Source: Desulfospira sp963664655
Lineage (GTDB): Bacteria > Desulfobacterota > Desulfobacteria > Desulfobacterales > Desulfobacteraceae
Direction of reading: 5' to 3'
NCBI GenBank assembly: GCA_963664655.2
Contig: OY761554.1
Location: 2,852,001 to 2,916,000, forward strand
DNA length: 64,000 nt
Below the pieces are notes generated by a model. The model was not told where the DNA came from, did no database searches, and was given only the letters and a program-made list of their open reading frames with translations. A program made the translations under genes and the position numbers. Positions 53,614 through 61,258 of the stretch are shown here, one piece after another; position 1 is the first letter of the stretch; each line of letters starts with the position of its first letter.

Positions 53614-54456
53614 ATGGATTTATGCAGGCCAACAGTAAATATGAAAAGACCTTTTATAATCATAAGCCTGGTTTTTGTTTTAACCTTTTATGGCTTCTTT
53701 TTTGAAACCGTTAAGATAAGTGCGCTTGCCAAATCCCAGACAGTTCATCATGAAAATAAAAAAAGTGTTAAGGCTGACATAGCCAAAGATGCGCTACCCC
53801 GAAAAACGAATTTAGACCTTGAACTTTTAGGAACAATTGTCGCAGAAGGCAGTACTTCTTATGCCATTATCCGGAATAAACATACGCATGACCAGATCCT
53901 GTATTCAACAGGGGATAGAGTTAATGATGCGGTTGTGGAAAGGATCTTCAGAGAAAAGGTTGTTCTGGCGGTTAACGGGGAAAATGAGATACTGCATATT
54001 CAAAAAGGCCGTCAGGTTTTGCCGGATGCCAGCGGGGAGCCAACCCGGGAGCAAGGAGCACAACATAAGGATGGTAAAGATCATATCGCGGTAAAAAAAG
54101 CACATGTTGAAGAAATAATAAATAACATTGACGTGCTGCAAAAACAGATTTGTGTTCAACCGGTTTATTCCAATAAAAAAATGAATGGTTATAAAGTTAC
54201 GGGAATAACAGCCGGTTCTATTTTTGAAAAAATCGGTTTAAAGAATGGGGATATTGTGATGGGTGTCAACTCGAAAAAAATCACATCAATAGAAGATGTT
54301 GCAATGATTTATGAGGAATTTCAATCCCTGGAAGATTTAAGCGATATAGATCTTGAGATAAAAAGAGAACAAAATACCGGCCCAAAACACAGATTCCGCC
54401 GTAAAAAAAGATCCCCGATCCCATCTGCATACCGGTTTATCTCTGGTAATGGCTGA
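53614..54456 (+). CDS. Orphan GspC-like type II secretion protein with PDZ domain
   Basis: 280 residues (or 271 from the ATG at 53641). A single N-terminal membrane helix (about 12-30) is followed by a GspC homology region (LDLELLGTIVAEGSTSYAII, GDRVNDAVVERIFREKVVL) and a PDZ domain about 175-255 (GYKVTGITAGSIFEKIGLKNGDIV). GspC links the inner-membrane platform to the secretin. No other T2SS gene is nearby, so it either serves a distant system or is a displaced copy. Repeat arrays start within 20 bp of the stop. Confidence 0.78.
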   Translation: MDLCRPTVNMKRPFIIISLVFVLTFYGFFFETVKISALAKSQTVHHENKKSVKADIAKDALPRKTNLDLELLGTIVAEGSTSYAIIRNKHTHDQILYSTGDRVNDAVVERIFREKVVLAVNGENEILHIQKGRQVLPDASGEPTREQGAQHKDGKDHIAVKKAHVEEIINNIDVLQKQICVQPVYSNKKMNGYKVTGITAGSIFEKIGLKNGDIVMGVNSKKITSIEDVAMIYEEFQSLEDLSDIDLEIKREQNTGPKHRFRRKKRSPIPSAYRFISGNG

Positions 54457-54471
54457 CAATACCCCAATAAA

Positions 54472-54550
54472 AGGAGACCGGGAACAGGAGACTGGAGGCC
54501 GGGAGGGGTAACCCCGGGAATTTGGAACATCGAATTTACAAACCTGTTAT
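54472..54550. repeat. GAGACCG heptamer array plus 49-bp dispersed repeat, second copy
   Basis: 7-bp units GAGACCG-GGAACAG-GAGACTG-GAGGCCG precede the 49-bp tail (54502-54550) shared with 11337-11385 (45 of 49 identical). Homology stops exactly at CCTGTTAT, next to the presumed left end of the transposon. Confidence 0.8.
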
Positions 54551-54612
54551 GTGAACTTTCCGAATAAAATTTCAGTGCGCAGCACTGAAACTAAATCGTT
54601 TGGCCAGCTTTT

Positions 54613-54659
54613 AAAAGTGTAACGCCTATCCCCTATATTCATAACGAAATAATGTAACG
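54613..54659 (+). repeat. Left-end transposase-site candidates (two TGTAACG repeats)
   Basis: AAAAGTGTAACG (54613-54624) and AAATAATGTAACG (54647-54659) in the same orientation, 34 bp apart. The second is matched exactly in reverse at the right end. A hairpin TTTCAGTGC-GCA-GCACTGAAA lies just outside at 54570-54590. Further in, a C-rich ATACCCCGC/GACCCCGCC repeat follows at 54665-54742. Confidence 0.65.
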
Positions 54660-54800
54660 ACCAGATACCCCGCTGCCATACCCTGCTAAAAAATTATAAA
54701 AATCATACCCCGCATGCCGACCCCGCCGGTAGACCCCGCCGCTGACTTATTCAAAATTTGCTACATATAATCTCCGTGATTCGAATCTTGGAGAAAAATG

Positions 54801-55148
54801 ATGGCAAAGAATTCTCGTGGAAAACGCCCTTGCTCTATTTGCCGAAAATGGTTTGCTCCTGATGTAAGACAAAAAGGCCGACAGAGAACATGCAGTCCGG
54901 TTTGCCAAAATGAGCTTCATCGAAGGCAATGTGAAAACTGGAACAGGAAAAACAAAGCGGTCTCCATAAATAATTACCTGGCAAAGAAAATTGAAAAGGC
55001 TCAAAACCTTCAAACATCCGGGAAATTGCCTGTTTTGCCGCTGGAAGTTATTGAAACAGAATACGGTATCAAGCCGGCAATTATCGTCGAATATCTGGTT
55101 GCCCAGGTTATCTGTCATACCAAAGAAAAAATTCGAGAATTCCCATAA
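54801..55148 (+). CDS. Small Cys-rich zinc-finger protein of the transposon
   Basis: 115 residues from the ATG at 54801 (GGAG seven bases upstream; an ATG at 54798 is also possible). A Cys4 zinc knuckle at the N-terminus: Cys11, Cys14, Cys31, Cys35 (CSIC, then CSPVC), followed by a basic helical stretch (HRRQCENWNRKNK). The C-terminal part is alpha-helical. The layout suits DNA binding. Not recognised as a named family; its position as first gene suggests regulation or target selection. Confidence 0.65.
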   Translation: MAKNSRGKRPCSICRKWFAPDVRQKGRQRTCSPVCQNELHRRQCENWNRKNKAVSINNYLAKKIEKAQNLQTSGKLPVLPLEVIETEYGIKPAIIVEYLVAQVICHTKEKIREFP

Positions 55149-55323
55149 ACACCTCTGACTAATCGAATATTGATTTCAAGAGACAAGGTTATGGTAACCT
55201 CTTGTAATATTAAGATATACAAACAGAGTAATCGAATTTTGATTCTAAGAGACATCATGCGCATAAGTTGTTGATAATATATATAGATACAAACAGAGTA
55301 ATCAGTATTCCAGTTCAAGAGGC
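55148..55323. repeat. Three 37-bp degenerate direct repeats with 32/33-bp spacers
   Basis: Repeats at 55148-55184, 55217-55253 and 55287-55323 share a TAATCGAATTTTGATT core and end in CAAGAGAC or a close variant. The second and third also share ATACAAACAGAGTAATC. The spacers (55185-55216, 55254-55286) are unrelated; the first can fold (AGGTTA-TGG-TAACCT). The geometry is CRISPR-like but the repeats are too divergent for an active array, and no cas gene is present. They could be iterons for one of the transposon's DNA-binding proteins. Confidence 0.55.
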
Positions 55324-55391
55324 AACTGACAGCCGACCCTGGCCGGTGATATAAAAAGGCATCTGAAATTCTAAAAATAAGGAGATGTCTC

Positions 55392-55748
55392 ATGGCAAAC
55401 AGGTTTTCATCCCGGGAATTATTTGAACTGAGGAACAATATCCCTGTGGATATGCTGATCAGGGATCATTTACAGATTCCATCCAAGATCAGGGATGGCT
55501 ACTTTCGTTTTCTATGCCCTTTGTGCAATGAATTTCAAACCGCTGTAAATCCAGCCACGAACCTGGCCAGGTGCTTCAGATGCGAAAAGAATTTTAATAC
55601 CATCGACCTTGTCATGAAAATCAAGGGTTATGGCTTCCGGGATAGTGTTTTGTTTTTGAAACAAATAAATACGGCCCCCCAGGTTCAGACCGCAAAATTG
55701 ACGGCTCTTGCTGCTATGGTCGGCAGACCCATGCCGGCAGGGCAGTGA
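55392..55748 (+). CDS. Primase-type (CHC2-like) Cys4 zinc-finger protein
   Basis: 118 residues, AAGGAG seven bases before the ATG. Resembles the N-terminal zinc domain of DnaG: helix (IPVDMLIRDHLQI), then FLCPLCNEFQTAV, CFRCEKNFNTIDLVMKIKG and FRDSVLFL. The ligands are Cys42, Cys45, Cys61, Cys64 (canonical CHC2 has one His). No TOPRIM or polymerase domain follows, so it is not a primase by itself and probably binds DNA. It is unusual to find this beside a TniA-like transposase. Confidence 0.72.
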   Translation: MANRFSSRELFELRNNIPVDMLIRDHLQIPSKIRDGYFRFLCPLCNEFQTAVNPATNLARCFRCEKNFNTIDLVMKIKGYGFRDSVLFLKQINTAPQVQTAKLTALAAMVGRPMPAGQ

Positions 55749-55750
55749 AT

Positions 55751-56308
55751 ATGGAACGGTTGCTTGAGCTTGAAACCCTGATTGGTCGCAACCAGGAATG
55801 TTTTTACAAAATCGGCCGGGCCTTGAAGGAAATTCGAGATAACCGTTTGTACAAACAGGCTTTGTTTGAGTCATTTGAAACATATACCAGGCAGCGATGG
55901 GATATGGGCAAGGCTTATGCCTACCGCCTGATCAGAGCCTATGAAGTGATCTACAATTTGTCGCCAATTGGCGACAAGCTACCTGCCAACGAATCCCAGG
56001 TCCGTCCCCTGACTCAAATGGACTCCATAGAACAACGCCGTATCTGGAGGGAGATTATAAACAGCGGCATGGAACTGACCGCACAAAATATCAAAAAATT
56101 TATTGAGGCCCGGAAAACGGCTCCGGCAAGTAGACCGGATCTGACAAATAAAATTTCAAATGAATACATGGCTGTTGTAAAGGCAATGCTTGAGCAGGTC
56201 CGTGTGGCACAACATGATCATTGGCAGCAGACCTCCCGCCAAGCCGCATTGTTGTGGCACCGGGTCATATACGAAAAGATCATATCAAAGGGGGCAGATA
56301 ATGGATGA
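55751..56308 (+). CDS. Helical accessory protein (replication/partition-like)
   Basis: 185 residues from the ATG at 55751 (a GTG at 55745 overlapping the previous stop is possible). The pattern IGRNQECFYKIGRALKEIRDNRLY ... FETYTRQRWDMGKAYAYRLIRAY is seen in plasmid and phage proteins with DUF3102/ParB-like helical DNA-binding domains. The C-terminus is also helical. It may bind the direct repeats upstream or the transposon ends. It overlaps the transposase gene by eight bases. Confidence 0.6.
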   Translation: MERLLELETLIGRNQECFYKIGRALKEIRDNRLYKQALFESFETYTRQRWDMGKAYAYRLIRAYEVIYNLSPIGDKLPANESQVRPLTQMDSIEQRRIWREIINSGMELTAQNIKKFIEARKTAPASRPDLTNKISNEYMAVVKAMLEQVRVAQHDHWQQTSRQAALLWHRVIYEKIISKGADNG

Positions 56309-57965
56309 CCTAAGCATTGACGACCGCTTCCACTTACTGCTGCACAAAAAAATCATGAACAAAACTGGATCTGCCAAGAGAAGATCCAAAAAATATTACA
56401 AGGACCAGTACAAAAAAACCGGGATTATCCCGCCTCCCCTTTTACTGGTTGAAAAAGGAATTATGGATGGCCGCAAGTGCAGCGGGCGGCCCAGGGTCAT
56501 AGACGAACAAACCCAAAGGCGGTTTATTGAAATGGTCAAGGCGTCATGCGACCCCTCATCCCAGGGGTTCATTTTTATCACCCGGAGAGCCAGGACCATT
56601 AAAAATTACCACTACTGGCTTGAGGAAGAGTTGGGGAAAAAAATCAGTCTTCCTGCACTTTGGCGATGCGCCAAAAGGGAGAATCTCAAATTTTACCTGG
56701 AAAAAGAGGACGATCAGGAGCCGTCACCGGCACGTTATACCTTCAAATCGGTTCCGGTGTTTACCTTGATCCAGGTTGACGGTTGCAAGTTCCAATATTT
56801 AAGAATCAGAGATGAACATGGCCACTGGCAGAAACCACAGGTAATTGAAATATTCGATACCGGCTCCAGGAAGCTGTTTATTATGGAATTCTATTTTACC
56901 GAAAGCAATCTAAACGCTGTGGACCTCTTTACCCGTTTTTTGTTGTGCACACCTTTTCCTTTGATAACAATCGGTATCAGGCCTGATCGGGCAAAGGGAT
57001 TTTTAAATCTCAAGCGTCCCATTAATGCTATTAACCTTGCGCATTCTACGCCGGGCGGTTTTTATTTGGCACCGGATTTTTCAAGGGCGCATTCCCCCAA
57101 AGATAAGGCGCATCTGGAATCTTCACACCGGAGCCTGCACAATTTTGAAATACGGGTTATCAAAACCTTTGAGGACAGGATTGTGAAAACCGTTACCGAA
57201 TACGATTTCAAGCGGGGAAGAAAGGAAAAAGTTACTGTAACCCTTCTTGATATCACCCTTGATGAATTGAAGAACAGCACTGTGCTCAGTCAATACCGTA
57301 ACGAACACAATCATACACAACATTATTTTACCGAAGACGGCGTAGTCAGTGCCTGGGTGCCGGCACAAAAGTTTGATGACTTTTTATCAAACCAGACAGA
57401 CACCCTGAATTTTACCCCGGAGCAGGTTCAGGAATATATGAAATACGGTTACAGGAAAATCAAAGCCACGGTATCCAAACATAGAACCATCCGCCATGAC
57501 AAAAGGGATTATTATGTGACCAGTGGTGCAGACCGGTTCAGCAGGCATAAAAGTACACCGGTAAAAATATCCAGATACAGGGACAAACTTTTTATCTTTG
57601 AGCCCAGTGAAGACGGCATACTGATAGGCGAAGCCATTGCAAAAAAGCCGTTTGACAGCCCGCCGTCCCCAGCGCCCGCTCCTGTGCCCAACGAACTCGA
57701 CACCATTATCGCTCTTTTGGAAAAGCACAATATGGCCGTTGATCGGCCTATTTTAATCGAAGTTTACCATAAGGGCCTCACCCTGTCCCTAGCGGAGCAA
57801 GTACTTCACCATAATCAATCAAGGTACGCAGATTACATGAAAAAAATGGACCAGCCTGAGGAACGTAAAAATCAAGCCTTATTTAATGCTTTTATGCTTG
57901 ATTGCCAAAAATCGTTAAATACGAATCAGGTGGCCACTTATGCATCCCACGGAGATATGCCATGA
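56301..57965 (+). CDS. DDE transposase of the TniA/TnsB/MuA type
   Basis: 554 residues from the ATG at 56301, preceded by AAGGGGG; the frame extends upstream only as a shadow. N-terminal helix-turn-helix region about 65-135, RNase-H-like catalytic core with Asp160 (LIQVDG), Asp229 (IRPDRAKGF) and Glu273 (KDKAHLESSHRS), and a C-terminal beta-barrel-like part (about 420-480, YYVTSGADRFSRHKSTPVKI) followed by a tail rich in Pro (PPSPAPAPVP) that probably contacts the ATPase. All catalytic residues are present. The stop overlaps the ATPase start (ATGA). Confidence 0.85.
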   Translation: MDDLSIDDRFHLLLHKKIMNKTGSAKRRSKKYYKDQYKKTGIIPPPLLLVEKGIMDGRKCSGRPRVIDEQTQRRFIEMVKASCDPSSQGFIFITRRARTIKNYHYWLEEELGKKISLPALWRCAKRENLKFYLEKEDDQEPSPARYTFKSVPVFTLIQVDGCKFQYLRIRDEHGHWQKPQVIEIFDTGSRKLFIMEFYFTESNLNAVDLFTRFLLCTPFPLITIGIRPDRAKGFLNLKRPINAINLAHSTPGGFYLAPDFSRAHSPKDKAHLESSHRSLHNFEIRVIKTFEDRIVKTVTEYDFKRGRKEKVTVTLLDITLDELKNSTVLSQYRNEHNHTQHYFTEDGVVSAWVPAQKFDDFLSNQTDTLNFTPEQVQEYMKYGYRKIKATVSKHRTIRHDKRDYYVTSGADRFSRHKSTPVKISRYRDKLFIFEPSEDGILIGEAIAKKPFDSPPSPAPAPVPNELDTIIALLEKHNMAVDRPILIEVYHKGLTLSLAEQVLHHNQSRYADYMKKMDQPEERKNQALFNAFMLDCQKSLNTNQVATYASHGDMP

Positions 57966-58453
57966 AAGAGGATTTTATCAGTGATAAACGAAGGGTCTCA
58001 TACCTGTCTGCTACTTATAACAGGATATACAGGGGTCAAAGCGTACTCATTGAAGGGGATTTTGGCGCAGGCAAAACTCGTTTTTTAAAACTGCTGCGGC
58101 CTAAAAAGCTCCATGCCGTATGGGTCGAGTCTCTGTTCAACATCCATGAAATCCTGGCATCCATACTTAAAGAACTGAATTATGAGACCTCCGCCACTTA
58201 CCGCCGGACTCCCCAGTACCTGAAAACGATCTGCAACCTATCCAATTGTTTTATCATCATAGATGAAGCCAACGACCTGGACTCCCGGGTTTGGCCATAT
58301 CTCAAACGAATTATTGATGCCGGTGTCCCCATCGTATTTGCAGGGCTCCCCAAGGTCAGAACCTATTTGAGCCGGAATCATCCCGATATACTCAGCCGGC
58401 TCAAAACTCTAATTTTATATCCCATAGAGGTCGAGGACTTCATTGAAAAATAC
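57962..58453 (+). pseudogene. AAA ATPase of the transposon (TniB/TnsC/MuB-like), 5' part
   Basis: 164 residues before a stop created by the inserted IS. Walker A GDFGAGKT (32-39), Walker B CFIIIDEAND (96-105), a sensor segment PIVFAGLPKVRTYLS and LSRLKTLILYPIEVEDF, as in TniB/ExeA-like ATPases that carry target DNA to the transposase. The reading frame joins the fragment at 59884-60063 exactly when the IS and one copy of its 8-bp duplication are removed, giving a 220-residue protein. The truncated form lacks the C-terminal lid helices and is probably inactive. Confidence 0.88.
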
Positions 58454-58456
58454 TGA

Positions 58457-59716
58457 TTATATCGGATTTTGGGGAGGGCTTCGGTACCCACCCAAAGAAG
58501 CCGAAATGTAAAAGTTATGCAACCAGTTATCGTGATATCTAAATTGATTCAGCCTTTCAGCTGGACTTTTGAAGCCGTTATGCCTTTTGACTGTTTCCGG
58601 ATTGTAAGGAGCAAAATTATGAATGAGTGCCCATCCTCGAATACTCAGCTGCGCTGCATCCATTGATCCATGAAAATACTGAGTGCTGAACAGATGGCGA
58701 TCCATTCTTTGCATTAATCTGTCAATCATATTACTCGTTCTGTGTGCCTTGGGATGATCGTAGGCGTTTCCGTATGAAACAATATTTTTCCGTAATTTCT
58801 TTATGGGGTCTGATATTACATTTGGGACATCTTGCTTTTTGCACCATTCGACCAACCTCCTGATTTGCTGAGAAAATGATCTTTTGCTTTCAGCCCGATA
58901 ACAATCCCATAGTTTTGAGGCTGTTTCATCAAAGATGTCTCTGTATTTCTTTTTTGCCCTATCACGAATTTTTATGAATACATGTAGAAAACAACAAATG
59001 ATGGCTACTGATGGGAAAAGGCTTTTCCATGCCTGCCGGGTAGCTTTCCATCCGTCCATATTGACGGATTCCGGAGAATATTCAGGCTGTAGACATTGGG
59101 CCTCATCCCGGTAAAATTGATATGCTCCGGTCAAGGCTTGGTTCCCAGCATTTTGAGCAACAGAAACTCCAAGAATACAGCCACTTCCAACAGTTGTTGC
59201 CACATAAGTTTTTTCACCCAAAATCCGGGTATGCTTTTCATCCGCCGCAAGGTGTTGAGGGATGTCTTCCGATTGTCGGATGGTTGTTCCAACGATACTA
59301 TTGCGACCAAGTGACTGCTCAATCCGATACCAATACATTGGATACTTTCCGAAAATGTGGCTCAGTGCCCAAAAGGGCACATTAAATTTTCGCATGAAAA
59401 GAGCTTTTTCAACTTCGTCTACCAAGCCGGTGAGATATGGTGTTACAAAGGATGGGCGGACTGTGTAAGCAATGCCAGCTACCTCGATTCGCCGAATAGG
59501 GATCAACATTTTTTTTGAGTGGTAGATATCTTTCATTAGATATCCTTCCTTGGAAATTTCAGCTGGAAATAATTCCGGGAAAAGCTCAATTTTTTCATTG
59601 AGACAGTTCCGAAATTTGTCAGAATTTTGAATGTTGTCATTATAAGTATCTTGAGAAAAAGGCACACATATGGTTCTATGGTTTCGGGTTGCGGATTCTG
59701 TATCTGTTTCCCACAT
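58457..59716 (-). CDS. IS transposase, IS256/MULE-like DDE type
   Basis: 419 residues. Candidate catalytic residues Asp159 (HLAADEKH) and Asp221 (VNMDGWKATRQAW), then the Cys/His motif IICCFLHVFIKIR typical of Mutator/IS256-like enzymes, and HRTSNMIDRL where related enzymes carry Glu (here Asp332). The last codons reach the left terminal repeat. Translation start lies in a hairpin that hides the AGGAGG ribosome site (59715-59758). The reading frame is intact. Confidence 0.82.
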   Translation of the reverse strand: MWETDTESATRNHRTICVPFSQDTYNDNIQNSDKFRNCLNEKIELFPELFPAEISKEGYLMKDIYHSKKMLIPIRRIEVAGIAYTVRPSFVTPYLTGLVDEVEKALFMRKFNVPFWALSHIFGKYPMYWYRIEQSLGRNSIVGTTIRQSEDIPQHLAADEKHTRILGEKTYVATTVGSGCILGVSVAQNAGNQALTGAYQFYRDEAQCLQPEYSPESVNMDGWKATRQAWKSLFPSVAIICCFLHVFIKIRDRAKKKYRDIFDETASKLWDCYRAESKRSFSQQIRRLVEWCKKQDVPNVISDPIKKLRKNIVSYGNAYDHPKAHRTSNMIDRLMQRMDRHLFSTQYFHGSMDAAQLSIRGWALIHNFAPYNPETVKRHNGFKSPAERLNQFRYHDNWLHNFYISASLGGYRSPPQNPI

Positions 59717-59758
59717 ATAGTTAGAGACCTCCTTGGCGGGTTTGGTCTCTAACTATAT
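59715..59758 (-). promoter_or_regulatory. 15-bp-arm hairpin enclosing the transposase ribosome site
   Basis: ATATAGTTAGAGACC (59715-59729) pairs perfectly with 59744-59758 around a 14-base loop. On the minus-strand transcript the AGGAGG lies at the loop/arm junction and the ATG abuts the closing arm. Transcripts entering from outside the IS would fold and hide the start, a known way (as in IS10/IS50) to avoid read-through expression. Confidence 0.75.
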
Positions 59759-59883
59759 GAAATTATTGACAAAAAGTCTAGTTTGGATTCCTTTTAATTT
59801 CAATGGGTTACAAAATATTTTTTCCGCCCTTCCAATGATTTATGCTGGTAAGGTCACTGTTCCCCTAAATCCGTTATAATCAG

Positions 59884-60063
59884 GAAAAATACAAAGATAT
59901 CCAGCATGAAGCAGTTGAACAGATATATATGGCCGTCAAAGGTGACATGAGAAAATTTAAAGAAATCTGTACAGACTGCCAGGACAGGGCAAAGGAGTTG
60001 AACCACAACTTTGTTGATATCAATCTTGCCCTGGAATTTATATCCGACCTTCCTCCCCAGTAA
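59884..60063 (+). pseudogene. AAA ATPase of the transposon, 3' part beyond the IS
   Basis: Starting in the second copy of GAAAAATA, the frame reads EKY-KDIQHEAVEQIYMAVK, then GDMRKFKEICTDCQDRAKEL and ends FISDLPPQ before TAA at 60061. This is the lid region of a TniB/ExeA-type ATPase (a G-D-x-R-x-F/L turn). It has no start codon of its own and continues 57962-58453. Confidence 0.88.
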
Positions 60064-60091
60064 TCCTTATCACAATTTATCTGCACTAACA

Positions 60092-60121
60092 GGCCACCTT
60101 GTGTTATCACCAAGGGTGGCC
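60092..60121 (+). terminator. Stem-loop after the transposon ATPase
   Basis: GGCCACCTTG and CAAGGGTGGCC pair with one extra C around a 9-base loop, 28 bases past the ATPase stop. The following TTGCTGT tract is only moderately T-rich. Confidence 0.5.
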
Positions 60122-60216
60122 TTGCTGTGCCTGTTCACTATATAATGGTGCCGATGCCTGCTTGATCTATTGTTAATGTCTTGAAACCACAGATCATTTT
60201 TGAGTTCTTTTTGGAC

Positions 60217-60332
60217 CGTTACATTATTTTGCAATTATTCTTTTGATGAAGATTTTACTCAACACTCTTAAATCACAATAAAAACATTGATTTTTATCGG
60301 TAGCATCAAGCCTCAACACCGTTACAGTATTT
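60217..60332 (-). repeat. Right-end transposase-site candidates (two inverted TGTAACG repeats)
   Basis: CGTTACATTATTT (60217-60229) and CGTTACAGTATTT (60320-60332) are reverse complements of the left-end motif. The first matches AAATAATGTAACG exactly. Orientation is opposite to the left pair, as expected for the two ends of one transposon. Confidence 0.65.
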
Positions 60333-60400
60333 GAAGCTCGTCAATCGTTTCTCTTTGCCCTTCTGCGGTTAAATATAAAGGGTGGGCGAAGCCCACAATT

Positions 60401-61258
60401 TATAAAATCATGAAGTTAAAGAAGAACAATTCAACCCTTTCTGGATGTCATGTTTTTAAACCACCGAGAACACAGCGCGGCAACGCCGCAACCCCAATAT
60501 GTGTTCCCTGCTGGTGAATGTAATGTATATTGTTGGGACTTGGGATATGGGGTAGCAAGAGGTTCTCAATGTATGGAATGCTTTTCTCCTTGCTCTGTCA
60601 TCCTAGAATTGAGGGCTTGGCCCTCTTTTTTTATATTCTCACGCAAAGGCGATAAGGCGCAAAGAATACTATTGCCCAAGGAAAGTTAAGCTTTGCGCCG
60701 TTGCGCCGTTGCGTAAGTTTTTTTAAAGCGTTGCCCACCATTGTCCATATAACATGTTGTTTGTGAGGGGTAAATCAAACGGGGCCATGCTAACTACCGG
60801 CTTGGGACTTGGGGAGGCCGTGGATGCTGCAATCCTCAAGTCCCAAGTCCCATATCCCAAGTCCTTTTTTTTGGAGAATGATATTATTCCCCCCAGAATA
60901 ATCTTACTAAAATTTGCAACTTTTGGAGTTGAGCAGCACAGGGGGGGGGGCTGGTTTTCGCCAGACACCACAGAGGGGCAAGCGCTATGGCCATTGTCCG
61001 GGAGCTTTTTTATGCGCGTTGTCCTTGAGGGGCGCCTGAGATGCCTTTACTAATACAGGTTTAAATGATACTCTTTTTTTAAAGCATAATCAGCTGTCAT
61101 GGCAAGATAGAATCAAGTTCGCCGATCCTCCGGACGCTGTGTTAAAACATGGCAGCCTCACACTGGACCGTGGGCGTTTTTCTCAAACATGTTCATGAAT
61201 TTCATTTCACCGGATCTGATCCACAGGGTAATGTCAACGTTAAGGGGGTGGGTGCCGG
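60401..61258. other. Non-coding stretch with GGGACTT heptamer arrays
   Basis: No gene is visible. GGGACTT-GGGATAT units at about 60535-60552 and 60805-60818 are mirrored by AAGTCCC-AAGTCCC-ATATCCC-AAGTCC at 60837-60866. A second type, GCGCCGTT/AGGCGCAA, appears at 60648-60713. Short open frames here are repeat shadows. The end of the stretch contains the promoter region of the kinase gene at 61259. Confidence 0.55.

Larger units (their letters stand above)
58453..59883 (-). mobile_element. 1431-bp insertion sequence in the transposon ATPase gene
   Basis: Imperfect terminal inverted repeats (CTGATTATATCGGATTTTGG on the left against CTGATTATAACGGATTTAGG on the right, 21 of the first 23 bases matching) and an exact 8-bp target duplication GAAAAATA (58445-58452 and 59884-59891). 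A single transposase ORF fills it. Removal restores the host ATPase frame exactly. The preserved duplication and flanks indicate a recent insertion. Family not assigned; 8-bp duplication and the transposase layout are near the IS256/MULE group. Confidence 0.93.
54551..60400 (+). mobile_element. Tn7/Tn5053/Mu-class transposon with novel accessory genes (ends approximate)
   Basis: A same-strand set of five genes: Cys-rich zinc protein, Cys4 primase-like zinc protein, helical protein, DDE transposase and AAA ATPase. It is bracketed by inverted copies of an AAATAnTGTAACG motif: two near the left end (54613-54624, 54647-54659) and two reversed near the right end (60217-60229, 60320-60332). Paired inverted transposase sites, a separate DDE transposase and an AAA ATPase are hallmarks of TniA/TniB, TnsB/TnsC and MuA/MuB systems. 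No TniQ, TnsA, resolvase or cargo gene is seen. Exact termini and target duplication were not found; TGTGAACTTTCC at 54550 and the complement of TGTGGGCTTCGCC at about 60397 lie at similar distances (67 and 72 bp) from the outer sites and are candidates. The ATPase is split by a second IS, so this copy is probably immobile. Confidence 0.72.

Noticed and set aside
55148..55323. Active CRISPR array
   Set aside because: Only three poorly conserved repeats and no cas gene; kept as a repeat feature and a question only.
58469..59468. Plus-strand open frames inside the IS
   Set aside because: Antisense shadows of the intact transposase.
60450..61053. 79- and 99-codon open frames between the transposon and the kinase gene
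   Set aside because: They run through heptamer arrays and other intergenic repeats, without ribosome sites or protein-like composition.
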